From contig CAJUIX010000011.1 of NCBI GenBank assembly GCA_910586665.1, positions 32,575 through 96,574 on the forward strand: a stretch of DNA of 64,000 nucleotides, in the 5' to 3' direction. Below the pieces are notes generated by a model, which ran no database searches, was not told the origin of the DNA, and saw nothing but the letters and a program-made list of their open reading frames with translations. The position numbers and the translations under genes were made by a program. The DNA is from an uncultured Duncaniella sp. (lineage in GTDB: Bacteria; Bacteroidota; Bacteroidia; Bacteroidales; Muribaculaceae). Positions 50,806 to 60,023 of this stretch are shown piece by piece. The first letter of the stretch is position 1; every line of letters begins with the position of its first letter.

Positions 50806-52854
50806 ATGCGCTCAGATTCGGCCCTAAGGCTGCTTTTCATATTTGTCGTCACCGCCTTGCTGGCTGCATGTGCGAGCATGCAGCGCCCCGAAGGGGGACC
50901 GCGCGACGAGGCTCCCCCCGTATTCGTCCGTTCAAATCCCCGTCCGGGACAGCTCAATGTCACCGGCAACAAGGTTACTGTCGAGTTTGACGAGAATGTC
51001 ACCCTCGATGATGCCATGAACAAGGTTGTCGTCTCCCCGGCGCAGCGCACCACGCCGGTGGTCAGCGCTGTCGGGCGCCGAGTGACGGTGGAGCTGCGCG
51101 ACACGATGAAGAAGGATGTGACCTACACGATTGATTTCGCCGACGCTGTCAAGGACCTTAACGAGGGCAACGTCCTCGACGGTTTCGCGCTCGACTTCTC
51201 GACCGGTGACACTATCGACACCCTCCGCATCTCCGGCATGCTCTTCGAGGCGCGCAATCTCGAGCCGGCTCAGGGTATGGTGGTCGGCGTCTACTCCAAT
51301 CTCTCCGACACGGCCATAAAGACCCTCCCACTCGACCGAATCACCAAGACCAACCAGTATGGCCAGTTCACCCTGCGCGGTCTCAAGGAGGGGAAATACC
51401 GCATCTACGCACTCAATGATGTCAACCGCGACTACCACTGGGACCGCTCGGAGGATGTGGCCTTCTATGATGTCACTGTCTCCCCCTCGAGCGAGCCGGC
51501 AGTGTTTACCGACACCCTTGTCAACGTCGCCGGCGAGGATTCCGTGGTCACCCGTGACGGCACCCGCTTCCTCCCCGACGATATATTGCTGACGTGGTTC
51601 AACGAGGGCTACGTCTCGCAATATCTGCGCAACAACGGCCGCCCCACCCAGCGCACCATCGAGTTTGAGTTTGCGGCCAAGGCCGACACCCTCCCGATTA
51701 TCAAGCTCCTCAACACCTACCGTGCCGGGGAGGACATATCAAAATGGACTGTCCTCCAGGCCAACCCGACGCTCGACACCCTCCGCTACTGGATTACCGA
51801 CACCTCGCTCATCGCCCTCGACACCCTCCTCGTCGAGGCCCGCTATCTCATGACCGACACCCTCGAGCAGCTGTCGATGACCGTCGACACCCTCCGCCTC
51901 GTCGACAAGAACGCCAAAAGCCGCCGCCGACAGCTCGAGAAGGAGGCCAAGGAGCGCGAGAAGCAGCGTGAGAAAGAGCGTAAGGAGTTGGAGAAGCAGG
52001 GTGTGAACCTCGACTCGCTCGATGCGGCCGACACAATCCCCCCGCGACCGAAAGCGCTCGACTTCAAGGTCAGCTCCGGGGGCACGCAGGATGTCCACCT
52101 GCCGCTCCTCTTCTCTTCGGAGACCCCGGTGGCGAGGCTCGACACCGTCGCCGTCACCCTCGAGCAGCTTGTTGACACTATATGGTATCCCGTAGCTCCC
52201 CCGGTGATCCGCCAGACCGACTCGCTCAACCCCTTGAACTTCTATGCGGACTATAAATGGGAACCCGGCTCGAAATACAAGCTCGTCATAGACTCTGCCG
52301 CTATCTATGACATCTACGGACTCACCAACGACTCCATAGCCCACGAGTTTACGGTCAAGCGGCTCGACGATTACTCGTCGCTCTCCTTCAACATCCAAGG
52401 GCTCGACGGTATGCCCGCAGTGGTCGAGGTACTCGACGGCTCCGACAAGGTTGTCTCCGCAGCCCCCGTCAAAGACGGACATGTGAAGGTAGAATACCTG
52501 TCGCCCGGCACATACTATGCACGCCTCTTCATCGACCGCGACAGCAACGGTGTCTACACCAACGGCATCCTCGACTCTATACAGCCGGAGGAGGTCTACT
52601 ATTACCCCAAAAAGGTCAACCTGAAGAAGAACTGGGGCATAGAGCAGAGCTGGAATATCAACGAGCTCCCTCTCGACATGCAGAAGCCCCAGGAAATCAA
52701 GAAGAACAAGCCTAAACGCAAGCGCGGCGAGCAGGAAGAGCCGGGCGAGGAAGAGGAGGAGGACGACTTCTTCGACGACCCATTCATGAACTCCGCGACC
52801 GGCAACCGCTTCAACAACACCGAGCGCTACGACGACCGCCGTAGGAATTATTAG
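50806..52854 (+). CDS. Ig-like-domain lipoprotein
   Basis: 682 residues. Lipoprotein signal ends LLAACAS with Cys22 lipidated. A bacterial Ig-like (SbsA/Big_5 type) domain at about 37-140 begins PPVFVRSNPRPGQLNVTGNKVTVEFDENV. A long beta-rich region follows with repeated D-T-L motifs, a basic/acidic coiled stretch of about 30 residues (390-415, KEREKQREKERKELEKQ) and an extremely charged C-terminus (KKNKPKRKRGEQEEPGEEEEEDDFFDD). Similar proteins are widespread in Bacteroidota without known function; a cell-envelope scaffold is plausible. It is transcribed alone. Confidence 0.75.
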   Translation: MRSDSALRLLFIFVVTALLAACASMQRPEGGPRDEAPPVFVRSNPRPGQLNVTGNKVTVEFDENVTLDDAMNKVVVSPAQRTTPVVSAVGRRVTVELRDTMKKDVTYTIDFADAVKDLNEGNVLDGFALDFSTGDTIDTLRISGMLFEARNLEPAQGMVVGVYSNLSDTAIKTLPLDRITKTNQYGQFTLRGLKEGKYRIYALNDVNRDYHWDRSEDVAFYDVTVSPSSEPAVFTDTLVNVAGEDSVVTRDGTRFLPDDILLTWFNEGYVSQYLRNNGRPTQRTIEFEFAAKADTLPIIKLLNTYRAGEDISKWTVLQANPTLDTLRYWITDTSLIALDTLLVEARYLMTDTLEQLSMTVDTLRLVDKNAKSRRRQLEKEAKEREKQREKERKELEKQGVNLDSLDAADTIPPRPKALDFKVSSGGTQDVHLPLLFSSETPVARLDTVAVTLEQLVDTIWYPVAPPVIRQTDSLNPLNFYADYKWEPGSKYKLVIDSAAIYDIYGLTNDSIAHEFTVKRLDDYSSLSFNIQGLDGMPAVVEVLDGSDKVVSAAPVKDGHVKVEYLSPGTYYARLFIDRDSNGVYTNGILDSIQPEEVYYYPKKVNLKKNWGIEQSWNINELPLDMQKPQEIKKNKPKRKRGEQEEPGEEEEEDDFFDDPFMNSATGNRFNNTERYDDRRRNY

Positions 52855-52876
52855 AGGCGTGTATTTCCAAAATTTA

Positions 52877-52916
52877 ATCGACTCTGTGCTTGTCTTAATC
52901 AAGTCGCAGAGTCGAT
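52877..52916. terminator. Bidirectional terminator between Ig-like lipoprotein and ECF sigma genes
   Basis: ATCGACTCTG (52877-52886) pairs with CAGAGTCGAT (52907-52916), with a further TTG/CAA continuation and a short loop. The stem reaches into the last codons of the sigma gene. Sequence beyond it is T-rich on both strands. Confidence 0.65.
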
Positions 52917-53426
52917 ATATTTTATGAGCAGGAATAACATTGGATAGATGTCTTTGAGCATTTCGCGCATACGCTGCTTGGCTCTCTGGCGGATGACTTT
53001 CACGGTGTTGACGCTTATGCCGAGTCGCTCTGCAATTTCATCATTTTTAAGGCCTTCGACGTATGCAAGCATGAATACCGACTTATAGCGTGGCGGGAGA
53101 GTGTCGATGGCTTCGCGTATCATCCTTATCATCTCTGCCCTTATTATAGCGCAGTCGGAGTCGCCATTGTCGGAAGGGATGTCTGCTGATGACTCCAAAT
53201 CGTCATGGCTGTTTCGTCTTGACGACGAGAGGGCCGATAGGGAGGCATTGCGGACAGCATTGTATATATAGGAACGAAAATGGTCTTCTGATTCAAAGGC
53301 CACGCCTGTCGAGATAATGCGTGTGAAGACATGTTGGACCACATCCTCGCTTGTCTCCTCCACTCCGACTATTTCAAGCGCGAAGTAACAGAGTGAACGG
53401 TAATATTTTCTGAAATAGAAATCCAT
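52899..53426 (-). CDS. ECF RNA polymerase sigma factor (FecI/Bacteroides-expansion type)
   Basis: 175 residues. Region 2 (about 1-65) includes SEDVVQHVFTRIISTG and the FRSYIYNAVRNASLSAL helix. Region 4 (about 115-165) includes LPPRYKSVFMLAYVEGLKNDEIAERLGISVNTVKVIRQRAKQRMREML. This form is typical of Bacteroidota sigma genes paired with FecR and a SusC-like receptor. It is divergent from the FecR gene, an unusual but known arrangement; more often sigma and FecR are co-directional. It likely responds to the SusC receptor signal and drives transcription of the FecR-SusC-SusD unit. Confidence 0.9.
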   Translation of the reverse strand: MDFYFRKYYRSLCYFALEIVGVEETSEDVVQHVFTRIISTGVAFESEDHFRSYIYNAVRNASLSALSSSRRNSHDDLESSADIPSDNGDSDCAIIRAEMIRMIREAIDTLPPRYKSVFMLAYVEGLKNDEIAERLGISVNTVKVIRQRAKQRMREMLKDIYPMLFLLIKYIDSAT

Positions 53427-53445
53427 TTATTGACTTTTTCAATTT

Positions 53446-53476
53446 CAAAAGTAGGCAATAAAAAAATAAGATACAA
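53446..53476 (-). promoter_or_regulatory. Promoter of the ECF sigma gene
   Basis: Minus strand: TTG at 53474-53476, 20-nt spacer, TACTTTTG at 53446-53453, an exact housekeeping-type match. The sigma gene can therefore be made by the primary sigma factor. The rest of the 223-nt gap (53427-53649) is AT-rich and should contain the FecR promoter. Confidence 0.75.
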
Positions 53477-53649
53477 ATTTTGAGCCGGATTATGAATTAT
53501 TTGTACAAGAGGTCCGGGCATAACAAATTTTTAGAAAAAATATGTAATATGAGTAATACTTTTTGTGTATATATGAGTATTCACTATAAAGACTGATTAG
53601 AAGACGGTCCTTCACTAAGTAAATCCATATCATTTATCACACTGGTTCA

Positions 53650-54801
53650 ATGAAGCCTATAAAACTTGCGGATAGTCTGTATGCACGTCTGACAGGGAAA
53701 CTGTCGGAACGGGAATGTATGGAGCTTGATGAGCTCATTGACAGGCACCCTGATCTCGCCCGCTTGTCAGAGAGTTTTAAGGATAAGGAATATATCCGGG
53801 AGCAAATCGAGATTATGAATCGTTTTGATGTGGAATCTGCATGGATGAAAGTGTCATCCGCTCTTCCGCAGTCAGATGAGGGTGTGCGTCGCCGGGTTTG
53901 GGCATGGTGGCTTGCAGTCGCCGCATCGCTGGTCTTTATCATTAGTATGGGTATAAGTTATTGGAATGATAGGATAGATGCCGTCAGCCCGATGGCGGCA
54001 GTTATTACCGATGATATTCGTCAGGCCATTACAGATAGCGAGGAACATGGTCTTTCCGGCGCTGTGGTTGAGAAGACCGTCGCCCCCGCTGCGTTTAAGG
54101 CAGCAAAACACGGAGCTTCGGAAAGGGAAGCGGGGGCTTCCGCCGGCCAGACTTATGAGGAAATGATGAAGGCCACCCGCATCACCACCTTCTATAATAA
54201 GGAGTACTGGCTGACTCTGTCAGACAGCACGGTCGTCCATCTTGCACGCAATACACGAATTGTTTTTCCCGAGCGTTTTGGCAAAGATTCCCGCGAGGTC
54301 TATCTGTCAGGGGAGGCTTATTTTATTGTCGCTCCTGATAAGAATCGTCGCTTTGTGATTCATACCGATGCGGCTGAGGCCATAGTCTACGGGACGGAGC
54401 TCAATGTCATCGCACGGGATGAGGCAACGTGCAGCGTGGCTCTCGTCAGCGGTTCGGCAGGAGTGAAGGCTGTCGCCGGAGGCCGGGAGCAGATGTTGGT
54501 GCCGGGTGAGCAGGCCACAGTTATTGGCGGGGCTATCACGGTCGGCGAGGCCGACCTGCCCGTGCTTAAAGCATGGAACAGTGGCCATGTCGATTTCAGT
54601 GACTGGCCTCTGAGCCGCCTGATGGAAGTAATCGGACGGTGGTACGGAAAGGAGCCTCGTTTCGAGTCCGTGTCATACTCCTCGGTGGAAGTTTCGGGCA
54701 GTTTCGACCGTTACGCTGAACTCTCGTCAACAATAGAATCGCTTGCGACTGTCACCGGCGCTGATATTGAGGTCACCGAGGGGACTATATGGATTAAGTG
54801 A
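53650..54801 (+). CDS. FecR-type anti-sigma factor
   Basis: 383 residues. A cytoplasmic N-terminal part (1-82) precedes one transmembrane helix (about 83-105). The periplasmic FecR domain (about 190-290, VHLARNTRIVFPERFGKDSREVYLSGEAYFIVAPDKNRRFVIHTD) and the C-terminal STN-interacting region (330-383) follow. FecR proteins hold an ECF sigma factor until the outer-membrane receptor signals binding of its substrate. It lies 77 nt before the SusC gene, as in the usual sigma/FecR/SusC loci, but opposite to the sigma gene in strand. Confidence 0.93.
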   Translation: MKPIKLADSLYARLTGKLSERECMELDELIDRHPDLARLSESFKDKEYIREQIEIMNRFDVESAWMKVSSALPQSDEGVRRRVWAWWLAVAASLVFIISMGISYWNDRIDAVSPMAAVITDDIRQAITDSEEHGLSGAVVEKTVAPAAFKAAKHGASEREAGASAGQTYEEMMKATRITTFYNKEYWLTLSDSTVVHLARNTRIVFPERFGKDSREVYLSGEAYFIVAPDKNRRFVIHTDAAEAIVYGTELNVIARDEATCSVALVSGSAGVKAVAGGREQMLVPGEQATVIGGAITVGEADLPVLKAWNSGHVDFSDWPLSRLMEVIGRWYGKEPRFESVSYSSVEVSGSFDRYAELSSTIESLATVTGADIEVTEGTIWIK

Positions 54802-54877
54802 GACATACAGATCCGCAAAAAAGCCAATATTGCATACACAATTATACAAATTACAAACGATATCTAAGCCAATCAAC

Positions 54878-57800
54878 ATGAAAAAATTCATCACAGCCGT
54901 GGCACTCGTTGTCATGTCACTGTTGGAAATCGGTGCCGCGCCCTTACCTCCGGCCGATTCCAAAGTGACTGTCAATTTTGTGGACAAACCGGCAGAACAG
55001 GTACTTAAAGAAGTCAGTAAACAATCAGGACTCAACATTGTCTATCGTAGTGAAAATGCCCGCAAATGGCCTAAAATTACAATTAAGGCGACAGATAAGC
55101 GGGCCGACGAGGTGATTGCAGAAATTGCCGGGAAGGTTGACACCCCTTTCAGCATCAAGGAAAACATCGTGACCTTCGGTAAGGAAGTCTCTCCGGCAAA
55201 AGGCTTTACGATTAGCGGTTATGTCTATGATGACACCGACGAACCGCTGACCGGCGCCTCTGTCTTTATCGAAGGTGCGAAGACCGGCACCGTTTCAGAC
55301 TTGAACGGCTACTTTAAACTCAAAGTGACCGGCTCGAATCCGGTGTTGAAGGTGTCATATATCGGCATGAATCCATACACACAGCCTTTGACTCCCCGTA
55401 GCTCCGAGAAGGAGTTTAAAATCAGGCTCGAACCTAATTCAGTAGTCATGGATGAGGTGCTTGTGACAGGCTATCAGTCAATCTCGAAGGAACGCTCCAC
55501 AGGTGCTTTCTCGAAAATAGATACCAAAAGCCTTGAAAACCAGCGTGTGAGCAGTATCGACAACATACTGGAGGGTCATGTGGCCGGATATAGCGACGGG
55601 CTTCTCCGAGGAGTTACCACTATGAACGCCGTCACTACCCCGCTCTATGTCATAGACGGTTTCCCGGTTGAGAAGACACAGAATGACGGCTGGGGCCATT
55701 GGAACGAGAGTGTCCCTGACATCAATGTCGAGGATATCGAGAGCATCACAGTGCTGAAAGATGCTGCTGCCACATCTATTTATGGTGCTCGTGCGGCCAA
55801 CGGAGTCATTGTCATAAATACCAAGAAAGCCAGTCAGGGCAAGGTCGACGTGTCATTCTCTGCCAACCTTACCGTGCATCCCTACCGCACCTATACGGGG
55901 CATCTGCTTGATTCGGAGGCCTACGTCGCAATGGAACGTGAATATGTGTCCCTCATACCCGGTTTGCAGGGCGAAGGGGCGGCTGAATATGCTGCCGGTT
56001 ATCTTAATGACCGGGAATATACCTCTCCGGGTGTTGTAGCCATGCTTAAAGGGATTGCAGGACATATGTCGCAGGGTGAGGTAGAAGAGACCCTGCGGAA
56101 ATATGCCTCCGCCGGCAACCGTTACTATAAGGATGTAGACAAATACGGTAAGCGTAACCCATTCTATCAGCAGTATAATCTTCGCGTGGCCTCGGGCAAT
56201 GACAAGAACCGTTTCAATGCGTCGTTCTCCTACCGTCACAACCAGCATGAGGACAAATATACCCATGACCAGAGTTTCGGAATCTCGCTCCAGGACCAGC
56301 TCGACCTCACCAAGTGGCTGAGACTTGATGTCGGCTCCTATATCAATTATGGCGACGGAAAGACCCAGACCTATACTCTCGACCAGGCATCATACGGTAA
56401 TAACACAGGCAGTTATACAATTGCTCCATATTTCAGCCTCGGAACACCGGCCAACCCTACGGTCATTACTGATGAAGAGCGTTATGAGCAGTATTATCTT
56501 GACCTCCTCTCAGGCACTTTCGGCGGAAAGCGTATGGATCTCATTCCGATGGAAGAAATGGGCATGGGTATCAAGAAAAGAAAGGATTTCAGTACACGCA
56601 CCTATGCCCGCCTGAACATAAGCTTTACCGACTGGCTGAAACTGACCACCCAGTTCCAGTATGAGGCAGCCGAATATAAGACCAATACTTTCAATGAGAA
56701 GGAGCGTTTCGAGACGCGCAACATGGTGCTTGCCTATGCCAATCCAAACGCAGACGGTTCTGTGAAATACAATCTGCCGGAAGGCAATATCTACAAACAG
56801 GCCCAGAACAGTACCCGTGCATACAATTTCCGCTCGCAGCTCGATTTCAACAAGACTTTTGCAGGAGTACATGACCTTACGGCGATAGCCGGTTTTGAGG
56901 TCCGCGAGAACAAGCTGAATTATTCCGACATGACGCTCTATAACTACGACCCGGAGCTTTTGACATATACTATGGTCGATGCCGCCGCGATGAAAAATGC
57001 GGGTGGATGGTGGCCTAAAGGGGCTGTCTGGTCCGACACCGACATGGCTTCTGTCAGGGAACTGACCAATCGTTTCGTGTCGATGTATGCCAACGCGGCT
57101 TATACATACGATGACCGCTATATGCTGACAGGTTCCTTGCGTTGGGACCGCACCAATCTGTTCGGGACGAGTTCGAAGTATCAGAGCAAGCCTATATGGT
57201 CGGTCGGAGCCGGCTGGCGTGTCGACAAGGAGTCCTTTATGAAAGACATAAGCTGGATTAATATGCTCAAACTCAGGGCCAGTTACGGCATCGGCGGTAA
57301 CATAGCCAAAAACACCGCCCCTTATCTGACCGTCAAGTACCAGGCCAACAATAATGTAGGCGGCATCCAGGGCAGCATCCAGTCGCGTCCCAATCCCAAA
57401 CTCAGGTGGGAGAAGACTACGACGACAAACGTCGGTCTCGACTTCGCCCTCCTGCGCAACAGGCTCAACGGCTCATTCGAATACTACTATAAGAAAGGTA
57501 CCGACCTTCTATGCCAGATTGACGGTGTGGCGTGGGAAGGATTCGGTCTCGGCGTCCCGCCATGTGTGATCAACAATGCGGCTATGGACAACCGCGGAGT
57601 CGAACTCTCACTCAACGGTATCGTCTTCACCAATCGTGACTGGAGTGTCACCCTGAACGGCGTATTCGGCTATAACCATAACGAAGTCAAGTCAGTAGGC
57701 ATCACGGCTCCGAACCTCACCTATCTTCTGATGAATCCTGCATCATATCCGCAGGAAGGCAATCCCTATACGGCGATTTATGCCTATCGTTGGGCCGGCC

Positions 57801-58381
57801 TTGACGAGAACGGCGTCCCGCAGATTTACAACAGCGACGGTGAGATTATAAAGCGCGAGGCTCTCACGAGCATTGACGATGTGGAATGTCTCGGCTCGAC
57901 AGTTCCGAAATGGAACGGTTCATTCGGTGCCAACATACGTTACCGCAATTTCGAGCTATCGGCCTTGTTCCTTTATGCCGGAGGCCACAAGCTACGCAAC
58001 ACAAATGCCGCATACATGAGCGGCGGCATCTACATGGGGCCGGCTTCAATGTCGGGCCGCTGGCAGAAGCCGGGTGACGAGCTGCACACCAATATTCCCC
58101 GCTATCTCCCCTGGGAGCATCCCGACTATAATGATATGGACGGAAATTACTTCACCAACTCGTCATACAATGTCCTCGATGCCGACAATCTCCGTCTGCG
58201 CAATCTCTCGCTTTCCTACATGCTGCCCAAATCAGTCACACGGAAGGCATATATGAGCAACGCACGTCTGATAATCGGTATGGAGAATGTCTTTACAATC
58301 TGCGGCAACAAGGATGTGAAGTATCTGCTCGGAGGCTATGACAGGCCTAACTATACTTTCGGTATCAATGTAAACTTTTAA
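54878..58381 (+). CDS. SusC/RagA-type TonB-dependent receptor with N-terminal STN signalling domain
   Basis: 1167 residues from the ATG at 54878; an upstream in-frame ATG overlaps the FecR gene. Signal peptide (1-21), STN domain (about 30-105, PAEQVLKEVSKQSGLNIVYR) that contacts FecR, carboxypeptidase-regulatory-like domain (about 110-195), plug (about 200-325, including GYQSISKERSTGAFSKI and VLKDAAATSIYGARAANGVIVINT), then a TonB-dependent beta-barrel to the terminal aromatic FGINVNF. It would import a large nutrient across the outer membrane in partnership with the SusD protein. The stop overlaps the SusD start (TAATG). No substrate can be read from the sequence. Confidence 0.96.
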   Translation: MKKFITAVALVVMSLLEIGAAPLPPADSKVTVNFVDKPAEQVLKEVSKQSGLNIVYRSENARKWPKITIKATDKRADEVIAEIAGKVDTPFSIKENIVTFGKEVSPAKGFTISGYVYDDTDEPLTGASVFIEGAKTGTVSDLNGYFKLKVTGSNPVLKVSYIGMNPYTQPLTPRSSEKEFKIRLEPNSVVMDEVLVTGYQSISKERSTGAFSKIDTKSLENQRVSSIDNILEGHVAGYSDGLLRGVTTMNAVTTPLYVIDGFPVEKTQNDGWGHWNESVPDINVEDIESITVLKDAAATSIYGARAANGVIVINTKKASQGKVDVSFSANLTVHPYRTYTGHLLDSEAYVAMEREYVSLIPGLQGEGAAEYAAGYLNDREYTSPGVVAMLKGIAGHMSQGEVEETLRKYASAGNRYYKDVDKYGKRNPFYQQYNLRVASGNDKNRFNASFSYRHNQHEDKYTHDQSFGISLQDQLDLTKWLRLDVGSYINYGDGKTQTYTLDQASYGNNTGSYTIAPYFSLGTPANPTVITDEERYEQYYLDLLSGTFGGKRMDLIPMEEMGMGIKKRKDFSTRTYARLNISFTDWLKLTTQFQYEAAEYKTNTFNEKERFETRNMVLAYANPNADGSVKYNLPEGNIYKQAQNSTRAYNFRSQLDFNKTFAGVHDLTAIAGFEVRENKLNYSDMTLYNYDPELLTYTMVDAAAMKNAGGWWPKGAVWSDTDMASVRELTNRFVSMYANAAYTYDDRYMLTGSLRWDRTNLFGTSSKYQSKPIWSVGAGWRVDKESFMKDISWINMLKLRASYGIGGNIAKNTAPYLTVKYQANNNVGGIQGSIQSRPNPKLRWEKTTTTNVGLDFALLRNRLNGSFEYYYKKGTDLLCQIDGVAWEGFGLGVPPCVINNAAMDNRGVELSLNGIVFTNRDWSVTLNGVFGYNHNEVKSVGITAPNLTYLLMNPASYPQEGNPYTAIYAYRWAGLDENGVPQIYNSDGEIIKREALTSIDDVECLGSTVPKWNGSFGANIRYRNFELSALFLYAGGHKLRNTNAAYMSGGIYMGPASMSGRWQKPGDELHTNIPRYLPWEHPDYNDMDGNYFTNSSYNVLDADNLRLRNLSLSYMLPKSVTRKAYMSNARLIIGMENVFTICGNKDVKYLLGGYDRPNYTFGINVNF

Positions 58382-59823
58382 TGACAGACCTCGCTATGAT
58401 TAATAAAATATTATCCTGCATGATAATCTGCTGTGCCGCATTGCTTGCCTCGTCATGCGACAGCTATCTCGACATAAAGCCCAAAGGTGACAAGATTCCC
58501 ACGACCCTTGCCGACTATGAGGCTCTCCTCAGAGGGGAGACTATCCTCAACCCGATAACCCACATGCCGTCGACCAACGCGCTGCTGCTTCTCAATGACA
58601 TGCAGCGCAACAAATCGCTGCTCAATACCCACAATCTCGCATGGGCCAACTACATGTGGCAGGAGGATGCCGACCGCATAAAACTCAACAATGCCGATGA
58701 GAACTTCCTGCTGTATACATACGGCGGCATTGCTTCCTGCAACCTTATACTCGACGGCGCCCCTTCGGCCACCGACTGCACACCCGAGGAGCGCAACGAG
58801 GTGATGGCCTACGCCCGCACTATCCGCGCCTATAATTATTTTATGCTCGTCAATTACTATGCCGACACATATACGGAGGCCACGGCCTCCACAAAGCTTG
58901 GTGTCCCGGTAGTGCTCTCGTCGGAACCCAACGCACGCCACTCGCAGTGGACTGTCGGGGAAATTTATGATTTTGTAATCTCCGAAATAAAGGAATGTCT
59001 TGACAATGGCTATCTCCCGAAAGAGGCGATGACCATACTGCATCCGGGTCGTGCGGCTGCTCACGCTATCCTGGCCCGCGCCTACCTCATGATGTCGCGT
59101 TTCTCCGAAGCCAAGATAGAGGCGGAAGCCGCGCTTGCAGACAACGACGCCCTCTATGACTGGAATGAATTCTATGACGCCAATAAGGCAAAAATAGAGA
59201 CTCCGACCAACTTCGCTCTCCTTCCCACTCCGGCGAGCTACACTTATCCTGAAAATCTCTTTTTCCGCCAGGGTGAATGTCTTGCCCCAGGGGCGCAGCT
59301 CGGAGAACCCAACATGAGTCTGGAGCGCGGAACACGCTTCGAGGAAGGGGACGCCCGCTTCATGGCCCGGTGGAAGAAGCGCACTCTCGGTCTTGACACT
59401 TACTATAACGGTATGCTTCGCGGATTCCATAACCTTGCAGGCATAACGACGGTGGAGATGTATCTCATCAAGGCTGAATGTCTTGCCCGCGAAGGAAATA
59501 CCGCTGAAGCTATGGATATTCTCAACAAGGTCCGCAAGACCCGTATACGTCCCGAGGTCTATCAGGCCATGACCGCGTCGGGAATAGAGGATGCCGTCAA
59601 TAAGATTCGTGACCGCAAGGACAATGAGCTTGTGATGACCCTCGTGCCCTTCCTTGACGCAAGGCGCCTTAACGCGGAGGGAACCTATGCACGAACCATG
59701 ACAAAGACTGTCGACGGAGTGACCTATACGCTCCGCCCCGATTCCCACCTGTGGACTATGACTTTCCCCGCTAATGCTATGAACAACAGTGGAAACGGTT
59801 CCGTAATCCAAAATTCCAAATAG
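58381..59823 (+). CDS. SusD/RagB-type surface lipoprotein
   Basis: 480 residues from the ATG overlapping the SusC stop; a start at the sixth codon (MINK) is also possible. Lipidation cysteine is at 26 in LLASSCDS. The RagB/SusD fold is indicated by the helical TPR-like repeats (AYARTIRAYNYFMLVNYYADTY, AAAHAILARAYLMMSRFSEAKIEAEAAL) and the C-terminal RDRKDNELVMTLVPFLDARRLN segment. SusD proteins cap the SusC channel and bind the substrate at the cell surface. No glycoside hydrolase, lyase or peptidase is adjacent, so the substrate of the pair is unknown. Confidence 0.95.
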   Translation: MTDLAMINKILSCMIICCAALLASSCDSYLDIKPKGDKIPTTLADYEALLRGETILNPITHMPSTNALLLLNDMQRNKSLLNTHNLAWANYMWQEDADRIKLNNADENFLLYTYGGIASCNLILDGAPSATDCTPEERNEVMAYARTIRAYNYFMLVNYYADTYTEATASTKLGVPVVLSSEPNARHSQWTVGEIYDFVISEIKECLDNGYLPKEAMTILHPGRAAAHAILARAYLMMSRFSEAKIEAEAALADNDALYDWNEFYDANKAKIETPTNFALLPTPASYTYPENLFFRQGECLAPGAQLGEPNMSLERGTRFEEGDARFMARWKKRTLGLDTYYNGMLRGFHNLAGITTVEMYLIKAECLAREGNTAEAMDILNKVRKTRIRPEVYQAMTASGIEDAVNKIRDRKDNELVMTLVPFLDARRLNAEGTYARTMTKTVDGVTYTLRPDSHLWTMTFPANAMNNSGNGSVIQNSK

Positions 59824-59860
59824 ATAGCAGATTGGTATAAATTTGATAATCTTGAGCCGC

Positions 59861-59900
59861 AGGGAGCCTGGCCGTGTGTTGGTCAGGCTCCTTGATTTTT
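59861..59900 (+). terminator. Terminator of the FecR-SusC-SusD operon
   Basis: Positions 59861-59873 pair with 59881-59892 around a 7-nt loop, followed by TGATTTTT. It lies 38 nt after the SusD stop. Confidence 0.75.
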
Positions 59901-59984
59901 CATATCTACAGGGTAAATTCTTATTGATTTTCGGCTGTTATGGGCATGATTTGGAAAAATATATGTCATAATGGGGCCTTGCTT

Positions 59985-60013
59985 TTGCAGTTCGGTGAAT
60001 TTTCGTAACTTTG
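59985..60013 (+). promoter_or_regulatory. Promoter of polyprenyl diphosphate synthase gene, nearly leaderless
   Basis: TTG at 59985-59987, 18-nt spacer, TAACTTTG at 60006-60013. The ATG at 60024 starts 11 nt after the box, so the transcript would carry only a few untranslated bases. Confidence 0.65.
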
Positions 60014-60023
60014 CACCTTAGTT

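Noticed and set aside
58453..59811. Minus-strand 452-codon frame opposite SusD
   Set aside because: Antisense shadow; SusD has the lipobox and SusD-family pattern on the plus strand.
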